Source of the DNA: Bacteroidia bacterium
GTDB lineage: Bacteria > Bacteroidota > Bacteroidia > J057
Direction: 5' to 3'
DNA: 64,000 nucleotides
Assembly (NCBI GenBank): GCA_041391665.1
Contig: JAWKNO010000001.1
Span: 62,001-126,000, forward strand
The notes below the pieces were generated by a model that saw nothing but the letters and a program-made list of their open reading frames with translations, was not told the origin of the DNA and did not search any database. This document shows, in pieces, positions 43,096 through 52,245 of this stretch (positions are counted from its first letter, which is position 1; every line of letters starts with the position of its first letter). The position numbers were made by a program, and so were the translations under genes.

Positions 43096-44331
43096 ATGAA
43101 ACATCCAATCCTGCAGATTCTGTGCCTGACAGGCCTGCTGCTTGCAGGCCAAATACAATCACTCCCTGCCCAAAATGGCGGTGTGTATTTTCCCGGCAGG
43201 GGAGAAGACTGGGAAACCAAACTCCCGGAATCTGTAGGTATGGATGATTTGCGGCTGAAGAGCGCCATTCAATATGCCATCGATCAGGAAAGCACTTCGC
43301 CCCGGAACCTGGAGCAAAACCACTACCAGACTTTTGGGAGAGAGCCATTTGGCGATGCCGTCGGACCGCACAAAGACCGTGGCGAGGCCACGGGAATGGT
43401 CATTAAAAACGGCTATATCATAGCAGAATGGGGAGATCCCTACCGGGTGGATATGACTTTCAGCGTGGCTAAAAGTTTCCTTTCCACGACCGTAGGTCTT
43501 GCGTGGGACAGAGGATTAATCAAAGACGTGCAGGACAAGGTTCACCCCTACATGGCACCGGTTATCTTTTATGATCCTGATGCCGGACACAGCAAAGCCG
43601 AAAATATGGGTCAAAAAAAGGTATTCGAGCCATTTGCCGAATCATTGAACAACACCATCACCTGGGACCATCTTCTGAGACAGACCAGCGGCTGGCGGGG
43701 AACGCTCTGGGGGAAACCCGACTGGGCAGACCGGCCAGATAACGATCCTTCCACCTGGCTTACCCGTCCGCAACCTGAGCCGGGAACCGTCTATGAATAC
43801 AATGACGTCAGAGTCAATCTGCTTGCCCTCGCTTGCCTCAATATATGGCGACGCCCGCTTCCCCAGGTGCTGAAAGAATACATTATGGACCCGATTGGCG
43901 CGTCGCCCACCTGGCGGTGGCTGGGATATGAAAACTCCTGGGTAATAATGGACGGTGTGGCCGTACAATCTGTAAGTGGCGGCGGCCATTGGGGCGGGGG
44001 GATGATGATCAGCGCACGTGATCAGGCCAGATTTGGCTACCTGACACTCAGAAACGGCAAATGGAAAGACCAGCAACTGCTTTCTGAAAAATGGATCAGC
44101 ATGGCCCGCACACCTACACCAGTGATGAAAACTTACGGTTTTATGAACTGGTATCTCAATACAGATAAAACATTACTGCCCAGTGCCCCGGAAACCGCAT
44201 TTGTCCATATTGGTGCCGGTACAAATATGATTTACGTCGATCAGGCAAACGACCTCGTAGTTGTCGCCAGATGGATCAACTACGCATCTATGGATGAATT
44301 TATCAAACAGGTTCTGGCAGCAATGAAATAG
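43096..44331 (+). CDS. Exported serine hydrolase (beta-lactamase-fold esterase)
   Basis: The 411-residue protein has a signal peptide (LCLTGLLLAGQIQSLPAQ). A class C beta-lactamase-like fold follows: the SxxK motif is in TFSVAKSFLSTTVG near residue 123, and the YxN-like motif in YEYNDVRVNLLALA near 233. The C-terminal region has GGGHWGGGMMISARDQARFG. Relatives are esterases or D-amino-peptidases rather than antibiotic-resistance enzymes. It begins 7 bp after the GH3 stop, so the pair may act together on decorated polysaccharide, for example removing acyl groups; that is an inference. Confidence 0.9.
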   Translation: MKHPILQILCLTGLLLAGQIQSLPAQNGGVYFPGRGEDWETKLPESVGMDDLRLKSAIQYAIDQESTSPRNLEQNHYQTFGREPFGDAVGPHKDRGEATGMVIKNGYIIAEWGDPYRVDMTFSVAKSFLSTTVGLAWDRGLIKDVQDKVHPYMAPVIFYDPDAGHSKAENMGQKKVFEPFAESLNNTITWDHLLRQTSGWRGTLWGKPDWADRPDNDPSTWLTRPQPEPGTVYEYNDVRVNLLALACLNIWRRPLPQVLKEYIMDPIGASPTWRWLGYENSWVIMDGVAVQSVSGGGHWGGGMMISARDQARFGYLTLRNGKWKDQQLLSEKWISMARTPTPVMKTYGFMNWYLNTDKTLLPSAPETAFVHIGAGTNMIYVDQANDLVVVARWINYASMDEFIKQVLAAMK

Positions 44332-44384
44332 ACATTTTTTTGTACCTTACCCAGGCAACAATTGCCACCAACGCCTTATTTTTT

Positions 44385-45080
44385 ATGAAATTGCTCTCCG
44401 TCTGTTTAATCGCACTTTCTCTGTTCAGTTGTCAGAACGATAATACAGCTTCCGAAGAAAACCTTCAGGAAGCAACCGCAACGGCGCCCAGTCAAACAAA
44501 TTATGTGATAACCGATATCAGGATGGATACTGATATCGATCAAAGCAAAACACCTTATCTTGGAGAATTGCGAAATTCCGCTTCATGGACAGATAAGAAT
44601 GGTTTTAATACTCTGATTATCTCCGGTAAAGATGCGGTCAATGAAGAAAATGCAGAACTTTTCGCCTATGTATATGTCGAAAAGGATGGAGAAACGAAAA
44701 AGCTGTGGCAGATTAATGACTTTGTAAATGGCCCTTGTGACCGCGATATTTACCCGGTTCCCAATTCGCTGGAAATCGTCGATCTCGATGAGGACGGTGT
44801 TGCCGAAAATCTTTTTATGTACATCCTTGCAGATAACTGCGACGCCTCACCGGTCAGTACAAAACTCATGATGCATTCGGGAGAGACAAAGCTCGTCATT
44901 CGCGGACTTACCAAAACTTTCCTCTACCCGGTACCGGAAGTCATGGCCGAAGCCAAAAAGATTGACCCGGCATTTGATACTGCCAACCCGATATTTAAAG
45001 TGTATGCCTCCGGCAAATGGGATACCTACGTACAAAAGGAAACAAAAGAATTTCACACAGCAATGGGAACAGAACCGTGA
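44385..45080 (+). CDS. Lipoprotein of unknown function
   Basis: Start chosen at 44385 (MKLLSVCLIALSLFSCQNDN), a clear lipoprotein signal; 231 residues. After a low-complexity linker (ASEENLQEATATAPSQ), the domain has a beta-rich pattern including PNSLEIVDLDEDGVAENLFM, an Asp-rich loop that looks like a calcium-binding DxDxDG motif. Similar lipoproteins (M949_RS01915-type surface polysaccharide biosynthesis proteins) share this loop; I hold that match loosely. It lies 53 bp after the serine hydrolase on the same strand and converges with the LRR gene. Confidence 0.72.
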   Translation: MKLLSVCLIALSLFSCQNDNTASEENLQEATATAPSQTNYVITDIRMDTDIDQSKTPYLGELRNSASWTDKNGFNTLIISGKDAVNEENAELFAYVYVEKDGETKKLWQINDFVNGPCDRDIYPVPNSLEIVDLDEDGVAENLFMYILADNCDASPVSTKLMMHSGETKLVIRGLTKTFLYPVPEVMAEAKKIDPAFDTANPIFKVYASGKWDTYVQKETKEFHTAMGTEP

Positions 45081-45095
45081 AAATCGCGCAATTCC

Positions 45096-45668
45096 TTAAT
45101 GCGTAATATTACACTTCGGTAACCTTGCCGCTGCCAGTTCAATATCGTAAGCCGTCATCAGATTGTAGGAAATATCCAGCGTTCTGAGTTTGCTCAGACC
45201 CCCGACCCAGGCAGGCATTTCTACCAGCTTGTTTCTTCCTAGATAAAGCTGAGTCAGATTTTCCAGCTCGCGCATACTCGCAGGAAGTTCTTTCAGGCGA
45301 TTGTTGGCGAGGATTAATACCTGTAAATGTTCCAGTTCGGCGAGTTCATCCGGCAGTGTTTTTAGCTTATTATGGCTTAGATTCAGAACCTGCAGGTTGG
45401 GAAAACGCGAAATTTCTGCCGGCAGAAACTTCATATTCTTATCTTTCAAAGAGAGTTTAAATACTTTTTCAGGCTCTCTTATCGCCTCGTCTATACTGTA
45501 ATACCATTTCTCACGCTCAAGCTGATGGGCGTTGAGCAAGGGAGAGGTGGGACCGGCAAGTTCTGGATTGGAAGATATCCCTGTTTTGACTTCAGCAGAG
45601 TCCGTCTGCGCAAACAGGATACCAGTAAAAGAGATACAAACAAAAAAGGTCAAAAAGATTCTTTGCAT
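45096..45668 (-). CDS. Exported leucine-rich repeat protein
   Basis: The 190-residue protein has a signal peptide (TFFVCISFTGILFAQ). About five 23-residue leucine-rich repeats (about 82-185) follow, for example FPNLQVLNLSHNKLKTLPDE and LEHLQVLILANNRLKELPAS. The repeat type matches bacterial LRRs with the LxxLxLxxNxLxxLP pattern. A role in protein binding at the cell surface or periplasm is the usual inference. A second, longer LRR protein lies at 53697, but the two are not close paralogues. Confidence 0.87.
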   Translation of the reverse strand: MQRIFLTFFVCISFTGILFAQTDSAEVKTGISSNPELAGPTSPLLNAHQLEREKWYYSIDEAIREPEKVFKLSLKDKNMKFLPAEISRFPNLQVLNLSHNKLKTLPDELAELEHLQVLILANNRLKELPASMRELENLTQLYLGRNKLVEMPAWVGGLSKLRTLDISYNLMTAYDIELAAARLPKCNITH

Positions 45669-45717
45669 TGCTTTTGCTTAAGATTCATTCAAATTTAATG
45701 AAAGATATGAATTTTCA

Positions 45718-46599
45718 TTAAACGACATCTTTCAAAGCCAGGCGAACATCGGGAAAACGGAAAACAAACTGCATTTGCTGCAATTTTCTTGGAATCACTT
45801 TCTGACCTCCCCAAAACAACAGGCTCCGCTCCCCAAACATCGTCTGTAACACAAACTTAGGGATGACAAACAAATCCCATTTACCCAAAGCCTTTGAAAG
45901 AAACCCCGAAAAAGTAGCCTGATCTATAAGATGGGGCGCAACAATATTTACCGGGCCCGAAAAATCTTCCTTGTCAATCAAAAATGATACAGAACTGATT
46001 AGGTCTTCTATGTGTATCCACGGGAAGCCCTGTTTTCCTGAAGCAAACCGGCCACCCAAACCCTTTTTGTAAATGGGCAACATTTCTTTCATTGCTCCGC
46101 CATTTTTCCCGATCACAACCCCAATCCGAAGAATCACGGTGCGGGTCTGCGCTTTTTGCGCCTCGGCTTCCCACACTTTACACACTTCTGCCGGAAAATC
46201 ATTCCCGGGCTTTCCTCTTTCGTCGATTTCGTCAGCTTTTTCCGTACCGTAATAACCAACTCCTGAAGCCGAAATAAATACAGAGGGTGGATTGGGGCTC
46301 GAATTAATAAACTCCACACAGGCACGCGTAGCATCTACTCTGCTGTCTGTAATCAGCTTTTTGTTTTTTTCTGTCCAGGGAAGTAAACCAATGCTCGCAC
46401 CTGCGAGATTGATTACAACATCGTATATGCCCATTCCGACAGGCATTTTTTTACCATCCCACGCTTTTAGCGTCACATTCCGGTTGGACGAACTTTTTTT
46501 CTCCCGGGTAAGTATAGTTACCAGATGTCCTTTTTCCGTAAGAAATCGAACCAGACGCTCTCCAATAAATCCGGTTCCTCCTGTAATTAAAATATTCAT
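45718..46599 (-). CDS. TIGR01777-family NAD(P)-dependent oxidoreductase/epimerase
   Basis: The 293-residue protein has an N-terminal Rossmann nucleotide-binding motif (ILITGGTGFIGERLVRFL). The conserved TIGR01777 blocks are present: DVVINLAGASIGLLPWTEKN, SASGVGYYG, VILRIGVVIGKNGGAMKEML and the C-terminal domain ending FRFPDVRLALKDVV. The family is near-universal in Bacteroidota, with an unknown substrate; the E. coli relative is YfcH. It is divergent from the aminotransferase gene, 52 bp apart. Confidence 0.93.
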   Translation of the reverse strand: MNILITGGTGFIGERLVRFLTEKGHLVTILTREKKSSSNRNVTLKAWDGKKMPVGMGIYDVVINLAGASIGLLPWTEKNKKLITDSRVDATRACVEFINSSPNPPSVFISASGVGYYGTEKADEIDERGKPGNDFPAEVCKVWEAEAQKAQTRTVILRIGVVIGKNGGAMKEMLPIYKKGLGGRFASGKQGFPWIHIEDLISSVSFLIDKEDFSGPVNIVAPHLIDQATFSGFLSKALGKWDLFVIPKFVLQTMFGERSLLFWGGQKVIPRKLQQMQFVFRFPDVRLALKDVV

Positions 46600-46651
46600 T
46601 TCCTAAATATAAGGATTTGTAATTAATTAGTACGATTCTTTAAACTATTCT

Positions 46652-47722
46652 ATGGCATATTTGTTCACTCCCGGCCCTGTTCCTGTTCCCGCATTTGTCA
46701 TGGAGGCAATTGCCAGGCCAGTGATTCATCACCGTACTGAGGCGTTTACTACATTATACGCGGGAATACAGGCGGGTTTGCAATATATTTTTCAGACAGA
46801 TGGGTTTACCGGTACAATGATCGGCAGCGGCACTTATGGTGTCGAGTCTGCGATTTACAGCCTTTTTCGCCCAGGCGAAAAAGTAGCAGTCATTCAGGTT
46901 GGGAAGTTTAGCCAGCGATGGGCTGATTACAGCACCCTTACGGGTCTGGAAATAATCGCCTTAGAAAAAGAATGGGGGAAAGGAATTACTTCAACGGAGG
47001 TGGTGGCCCAACTGGAATCCTATGAAGCTATCGCCGGAATTGTCATCACCCACTGCGAAACTTCCACCGGCGTATGCCTTGACCTGGAAGAAATTGCGCT
47101 GGCTGTAAGGCAAAAATTTCCGGATATCTGCATCCTCGTCGACGGCATTACGACCGTCGGTGCCATCCCTTTTTATATGGACGAATGGGAAATTGACTTC
47201 GCCGTGGTCGCCAGTCAGAAAGCCCTTATGAATCCCGCCGGTACCTGCGCTTTTGCTGTAGGAGAAAGGGCGCTTCTGCGCCTGAAATCCACACATTCCT
47301 CCGACTTCCGCAATCTGTACAATTACTATCAGGCCGGCTTGCGCCACGAATACCCCTTTACCGCCCCGACTCAGTTGCTCTATGGAATAGGCGCCGCATT
47401 GCAAATCATGAAAGAAGAAGGGCTTCCGCTTATCTGGAACCGCACACATCACGCAGCGAAAGTCTTCCGGGACGGTGTGGTAGCGCTCGGCGGAGAAATC
47501 GTTGCAGAAACGCCTTCCGATTCTCTTACTGCTTTCCGTTTCCCCGGCAAAGACAACAATTACCTCAAAAAGCAACTGGCTGAGAAATATGATATACACC
47601 TTGCCGGCGGACAAGGCCCGATGAAAGGTGAAATCATGCGATGCTCGCATATGGCGGGAATGGATGCGGAAATGATGCAAATGGTACTGGAAAAACTGGA
47701 AGCCATCCTTCATTTACCCTGA
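46652..47722 (+). CDS. Class V aminotransferase (alanine-glyoxylate/serine-pyruvate type)
   Basis: The 356-residue protein starts at the active part (LFTPGPVPVPAFVMEAIARP) typical of AGT/serine-glyoxylate aminotransferases. Key segments are PVIHHRTEAFTTLY, GSGTYGVESAIYSLF (cofactor phosphate side), ITHCETSTGV, LVDGITTVGAIPF with the cofactor-binding Asp, and the PLP-linked Lys in VASQKALMNPAG near residue 190. It would transaminate small amino acids in the cytoplasm; the exact substrate pair is not predictable. The 3' end overlaps the convergent gene by 9 bp. Confidence 0.93.
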   Translation: MAYLFTPGPVPVPAFVMEAIARPVIHHRTEAFTTLYAGIQAGLQYIFQTDGFTGTMIGSGTYGVESAIYSLFRPGEKVAVIQVGKFSQRWADYSTLTGLEIIALEKEWGKGITSTEVVAQLESYEAIAGIVITHCETSTGVCLDLEEIALAVRQKFPDICILVDGITTVGAIPFYMDEWEIDFAVVASQKALMNPAGTCAFAVGERALLRLKSTHSSDFRNLYNYYQAGLRHEYPFTAPTQLLYGIGAALQIMKEEGLPLIWNRTHHAAKVFRDGVVALGGEIVAETPSDSLTAFRFPGKDNNYLKKQLAEKYDIHLAGGQGPMKGEIMRCSHMAGMDAEMMQMVLEKLEAILHLP

Positions 47723-49159
47723 AAACTCTGCCAGTTTCTTTTTCAGCCATTCGCTCTGTGTCAGCGCTTCTTCACCATCGATTTTTTCCGCCAACCGGTG
47801 AATTTTTTTAGTCATCACGCCGATGGACTCGAAGTACAGGCGCTCGCGAATAAACTGCAATCGCCTCACAAATCTGATCAGATTGAGGTGAACGGTTCGC
47901 TGGTAAGGCGAAATCGTCTTGTTGCGGCGCAGCGATTCGGAGAAAGCATGAAAAAGTGAATGTAAGGCTTCGTTTTCTTCGAGTTCGTAGTAAATTTTCA
48001 ATAAAAGCGTTTTGGCGCCGAGATAGTAATATACATCTTCCAGCTCCACCTGAGTAAGCAAACGCATAGCCTGGCTGTATTCTTCTTTTCCGTAATGCAA
48101 TTGCGCCCGGTTGAATATCAGCGCATTCTCGCGAAAAGAGGGTTCGAGACGGGGAGAAAATCGTATGATAAAATCGTCGGTCCAGTCAAATCTTTGCAAC
48201 CTAACGCCCAAAGCCACGATATTCTTAAAATCCCAGGGAGAAATCCATCCGTCGTGGTAAATCAGTTCCATGTCTATCATCCGGATAAAAACATTCAGCA
48301 ATTCCTCCAGAAATTCGGTCCGCCCCCGGTTGCTTTGCCTGATACAATAGTTTTGCGCAAACTGATACATCGGCTTGAGTTCTTCCGCATCTATTTTTTC
48401 TCCGAATGTGGAAAGCAAATCCATGAGTTCGTAAAAATGCCGGGACGCGTCCGGACGGGTCAGGGTGAGCAAAATCCGGTAGTAAATATTGATAAATGGT
48501 TGTGATTGGTACCGCAGATGATGTGAATGAATAAAGGCGACAAACTCATCTATTTCCGCTGGCCGGGCATGGGAATGAATGATATTTTCCTGATTCAACC
48601 GTTGGCAAACAGTTTTGAGCATAGAAGAAACAAAAAACCTGTCGAGTGCAACAATTTTTTCATCCAACCGGGAATTTTCCTGGCGCTGCTCTCTGGAGAC
48701 TGAAAATATATTCCGCTCATCTTCTAAAAGGTAGTTCTCATAACTGGTCTGTGGAGTGAATATTTGTATTTCGGCTATGCTTTTCTCCATTTTTTTCTCG
48801 ACAGCATTGTACAACTTGTCCAACCCCTTCTCCCGCCCCGAAACCAACAGAGCATAATGCTGTAAAAAAGGATGCTGGTTTGTATATTCTGCTATCAGAA
48901 AAGATTCCATCAGTTTCATCAGGTCAGAGAGCAGGTTACTGATGCGGAAATAATCAAAAGTTTCTCCGGGAAATAGCAGAGCATCTAAACTTTCCCGGGC
49001 TGGCGGCAACGGATAGGCCCGGTTTAGGGCTTCGGCTAATGCAAGGAGCTTTTGATCGGAATTGTAGTAAGGAGAAGAAACAAACCGTATAAACCGGTTT
49101 CTTTCCGGTAAATCTAACCGCTCAAACGTAGCCCACAGTTTGGAATCAGAAAAATTCAT
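47714..49159 (-). CDS. Large helical cytoplasmic protein of unknown function
   Basis: The 481-residue protein has no signal peptide or membrane segment and is almost wholly alpha-helical by eye, with TPR-like periodicity (RAQLHYGKEEYSQAMRLLTQ, YYLGAKTLLLKIYYELEENE). The N-terminal block DLPERNRFIRFVSSPYYNSD resembles that of other hypothetical proteins I associate with Saprospiria-type genomes. No catalytic motif is visible. The length and composition suggest a scaffold or repeat-type protein. It stands alone, upstream of a 190-bp AT-rich region. Confidence 0.8.
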   Translation of the reverse strand: MNFSDSKLWATFERLDLPERNRFIRFVSSPYYNSDQKLLALAEALNRAYPLPPARESLDALLFPGETFDYFRISNLLSDLMKLMESFLIAEYTNQHPFLQHYALLVSGREKGLDKLYNAVEKKMEKSIAEIQIFTPQTSYENYLLEDERNIFSVSREQRQENSRLDEKIVALDRFFVSSMLKTVCQRLNQENIIHSHARPAEIDEFVAFIHSHHLRYQSQPFINIYYRILLTLTRPDASRHFYELMDLLSTFGEKIDAEELKPMYQFAQNYCIRQSNRGRTEFLEELLNVFIRMIDMELIYHDGWISPWDFKNIVALGVRLQRFDWTDDFIIRFSPRLEPSFRENALIFNRAQLHYGKEEYSQAMRLLTQVELEDVYYYLGAKTLLLKIYYELEENEALHSLFHAFSESLRRNKTISPYQRTVHLNLIRFVRRLQFIRERLYFESIGVMTKKIHRLAEKIDGEEALTQSEWLKKKLAEFSG

Positions 49160-49352
49160 CTCCTAAATATTAATTAATTTTTGCAAAAAAATATGCAAAA
49201 AAATCACCTAAACAGCTATTTATGAAAATGCAGCACATTATCAATTCCTAAAAACAGGAAAAAAATTGGTTTAATCCGGACATATACTGAATTATGTTTG
49301 TAATGTGTTTGATTATCTATTGGCAAATATTCTCCATCAAAACCTAAAGACC

Positions 49353-51764
49353 ATGATTCGACTATTGACTTTTCTCATAACTATGACTTTGTTCGGCTCC
49401 CTCACAGCGCAGACTTTCGAGTGGGCGGAATCGTTTTATTCGACCGGTTATTCCTATGGAAACAAAATCCATACTGATCCGGAGGGCAATTCATGGGTTG
49501 TGGGTACTTTTTCCCAAAACCTCACACTGGGTGCTGTTTCGCTCTCATCTACCAACAATACTGGCCTGGTTACCAGTGTAGATGCAGCGGGCAATTTTGT
49601 GTGGGCAAATAAGGTTTCCGGTGCGGCGGTGTTATCAGGTATTACCGCCGATACTGCGGGTAATGCCTATGTGATCGGAACCGCATGGGCTTTCCCGGTA
49701 AACTTCGGGACAATTACCCTCACCAGTGGCGTGACGCCGATGATGTTTATCGCAAAATACGATACTATGGGCATTCTGATCTCCGTAGATACCCAGGAAA
49801 AAACAGAAGGTCTGGTCATTGATGCCAATGAGAGTGGACAAATCTATGCAGGTGGGAAATTTACCGGAACCATTCAACTGGCAGGCGTGAGTACAACAAG
49901 TAGCGAGAACGGGACATTTTCCAGTCTGTTACTCGCCAGCTTCGACACACAGGTCAATCCTGTCTGGTATAAACAAATCAACATTGCCTCCATATCCTCG
50001 AATCCCAGTCACTATCTCACTTTAAATGAAATAGAGACAGATCATGACGGGAATGTATATGTCGCAGGGGAATGGGCAAATTCGTCTTTGCTCGCTGGAG
50101 GAGTTTCCTATACAAATAGCATGGACAGCTCCGATATATTTTTGTCCCGTTTTAATGTATCGGGCATCTATGAGTGGACCGTTACGGCTACGGGCCCCGG
50201 ACACCAATCGCCACATGCTCTCAGCACGAGTGCAGCCGGTAATGTCTATCTTTCTGGTTGGGCAACCAATTATACAGATTTTGGCGGAGGAACTATCCTG
50301 ACACCTACGATCGCATATCCTCAGCTGTTTGTAGCCAAATATGATTCTGCAGGCACATTGGCATGGGCCCTACAGACGCCGGGAACGAGCCTCCAGTCTG
50401 CCGGAGGATTGGTAGCTACCGCCGCTGACGAAGTCATCGTCGGGGGAGGATTTGCCGGTTCGATCACCCTTGGAAGCCAGACATTTACCTCCTCCGGATT
50501 ATTTGCTCACGATATAATGGCATTTAAGTGTGATCCCGCAGGGAATATCATCTGGGCAACTCAGGCAAGTGGTGCCTCCAACAATGTTACGGAGGAGATA
50601 TATAGTATGGGCGCTGATTCCTACGGAAATTTGTATTTCACAGGCACTATGGGCACTGGAACTACCTTTGGCAGCATAGCTCCGGCTACTGGTAGTGCGC
50701 AGACCCATGGCATGATTGTAAAAATGAAAGATACCACTTTCGTTTTCCCTGCCGACAGTGTATGGCCTGGTGACGCCAATTATGACCTCGTCGCCGACAA
50801 CAATGATCTGCTCAGCATCGGTATTGGCTACGGTGCGACCGGACCACTACGACCTAATGCCTCACTTGTATGGACGGCACAACCCTCTTACAACTGGTCT
50901 TCATCCCTCTCGACGGGCGTCAACTACAAACACCTCGACACCAACGGCGACGGAATCGTCGATGTCAACGACACCCTTGCCATCAGTCTTAACTACGGGT
51001 TTTCCCACAATAAAACTGACCATACAGAAGGAGGTACCGGGGCACCTGTTTATTTTGAATTCGAACAAGACAGCATTATGGCCGGGGATACTGTGGATGT
51101 ATTAGTCAAACTCGGTACAGACCTCTCGCCGGCGTCTATGATTTATGGAGTGGCGTTTTCTGTAGCCATCGACAGCAGCCTGATTGATCCTGCCAGTGTG
51201 AAAGTAAGTTATGTAAACTCATGGCTGGGCACAACCGGGCTGGATATGATTACGATGGACAGAAACTTCCCCCTCGACGGAAAGCTTGACGTCGGTATGA
51301 CCCGCATAGACCACGTGGATGAAAACGGCTATGGCGAAATTGCCCGGCTATCCATTATCATGGTGGATGACCTTACTGCGAAAACGCTGCTTAGCGAAGT
51401 ATTAAAAATCTCCTTTAGCAGCGTTTATGTTATATCCTCTGACGAGTCTGAAGTACCTGTAACGCCACTGGCAGACTCCATCGTCGTTTTTCAGGACGAC
51501 GGACAAAATACTGCTATCAACCCCGAACTCAACGCCGCTGTGAAGATTTATCCCAACCCCGCCCAAAGCGAAATTACCATCGAAATGGACCAGATTATGG
51601 GACTAGGCTGGAAAATCACAAGTCCGCTGGGACAGACGGTCAGCGCTGAAACAACGAAGTTTTACACAAAGGAAATTAACATTAGCGAGTTGTCATCCGG
51701 GATCTATTTCCTCACCATCCAAACAAGCAAAGGAGAGATCGTTAAGAAGATTTTGGTAAAGTGA
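49353..51764 (+). CDS. Secreted T9SS-sorted protein with SBBP-like repeats, dockerin-like and cohesin-like segments
   Basis: Start chosen at 49353 (MIRLLTFLITMTLFGSLTAQ), signal peptide, 803 residues. About 20-460 holds beta-propeller-like repeats of the SBBP type (DTAGNAYVIGTAW, DHDGNVYVAGEW, DSYGNLYFTGTM). About 470-555 has two dockerin-like calcium loops (PGDANYDLVADNNDLLSIGI and HLDTNGDGIVDVNDTLAISL). About 570-690 is a cohesin-like beta-sandwich (AGDTVDVLVKLGTDL). The end (KIYPNPAQSEITIEMDQIMG... to VKKILVK) is a type A sorting domain. It should be displayed or released by type IX secretion. A strong terminator follows. Confidence 0.9.
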   Translation: MIRLLTFLITMTLFGSLTAQTFEWAESFYSTGYSYGNKIHTDPEGNSWVVGTFSQNLTLGAVSLSSTNNTGLVTSVDAAGNFVWANKVSGAAVLSGITADTAGNAYVIGTAWAFPVNFGTITLTSGVTPMMFIAKYDTMGILISVDTQEKTEGLVIDANESGQIYAGGKFTGTIQLAGVSTTSSENGTFSSLLLASFDTQVNPVWYKQINIASISSNPSHYLTLNEIETDHDGNVYVAGEWANSSLLAGGVSYTNSMDSSDIFLSRFNVSGIYEWTVTATGPGHQSPHALSTSAAGNVYLSGWATNYTDFGGGTILTPTIAYPQLFVAKYDSAGTLAWALQTPGTSLQSAGGLVATAADEVIVGGGFAGSITLGSQTFTSSGLFAHDIMAFKCDPAGNIIWATQASGASNNVTEEIYSMGADSYGNLYFTGTMGTGTTFGSIAPATGSAQTHGMIVKMKDTTFVFPADSVWPGDANYDLVADNNDLLSIGIGYGATGPLRPNASLVWTAQPSYNWSSSLSTGVNYKHLDTNGDGIVDVNDTLAISLNYGFSHNKTDHTEGGTGAPVYFEFEQDSIMAGDTVDVLVKLGTDLSPASMIYGVAFSVAIDSSLIDPASVKVSYVNSWLGTTGLDMITMDRNFPLDGKLDVGMTRIDHVDENGYGEIARLSIIMVDDLTAKTLLSEVLKISFSSVYVISSDESEVPVTPLADSIVVFQDDGQNTAINPELNAAVKIYPNPAQSEITIEMDQIMGLGWKITSPLGQTVSAETTKFYTKEINISELSSGIYFLTIQTSKGEIVKKILVK

Positions 51765-51786
51765 TACAGATTTTCACAAAAACAGA

Positions 51787-51820
51787 GCAGCCGCCGGGTC
51801 AATGATTCGGCGGCTGTTTT
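51787..51820 (+). terminator. Rho-independent terminator of the T9SS protein gene
   Basis: CAGCCGCCG (51787-51795) pairs with CGGCGGCTG (51807-51815) around an 11-nt loop, followed directly by TTTTT. It begins 22 bp after the stop codon. Confidence 0.92.
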
Positions 51821-52245
51821 TGTTCAACGAAATGTCAAAAAGAAATACGAGCAGGAGCATAAAGCCGGGAATCCAACCGGGGGAAGACCGCTTCCGGTTG
51901 AATGGGTGCAATCGCAATTCTCGTTTAGCGCGCAATGGCGCGCCCTATAAAAAGGTAAAAAAGGGGGTAACCGTCGGCTGCACTTGTCCTGAGGCACCCA
52001 AAGGAACCACCTCAACAAACCCTATACATTACTTTCACCAGCAGCGCCAATATCAACCATCCCCCGACCTGTTAGGTCAAACGATAGTGTTACTTGCATT
52101 TGACCTAACAGGTCGCAGCACCCACTTCCCAAAAATTATTATATTGAAGCCCGTTAAAGTTCTTTCACATGGAATAAGGCAGGGTGCAGCTCGACGGCTC
52201 CGACTGGGTCTATGAGTATCAGATCAAAGTCGAAGATCCCATTAA
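51821..52245. other. Intergenic stretch with short palindromes, no supported gene
   Basis: No reading frame here resembles a protein family. It holds AACCGG/CCGGTT inverted near 51877-51900, a GGCGCGCC site (51937-51944), a TCCTGAGGCACCCAAAGG segment that is a distant match to the TGAG palindromes elsewhere, and the nested palindrome at 52066-52114. The right end runs into the Rhs fragment; an upstream-frame segment (WVYEYQIKVEDPIKG, about 52207-52251) may be decayed Rhs coding sequence. Confidence 0.6.
52066..52114. repeat. Nested palindromic repeat GACCTGTTAGGTC
   Basis: GACCTGTTAGGTCAAA (52066-52081) is exactly inverted as TTTGACCTAACAGGTC (52099-52114) around 17 nt. Each arm is itself nearly self-complementary (GACCT...AGGTC), so the element can form either one long hairpin or two small ones. 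This is the structure of REP-type elements. Confidence 0.7.

Noticed and set aside
51802..52215. A 137-residue frame after the T9SS protein
   Set aside because: It begins inside the terminator region, runs through two palindromic repeats and has no recognisable protein pattern.
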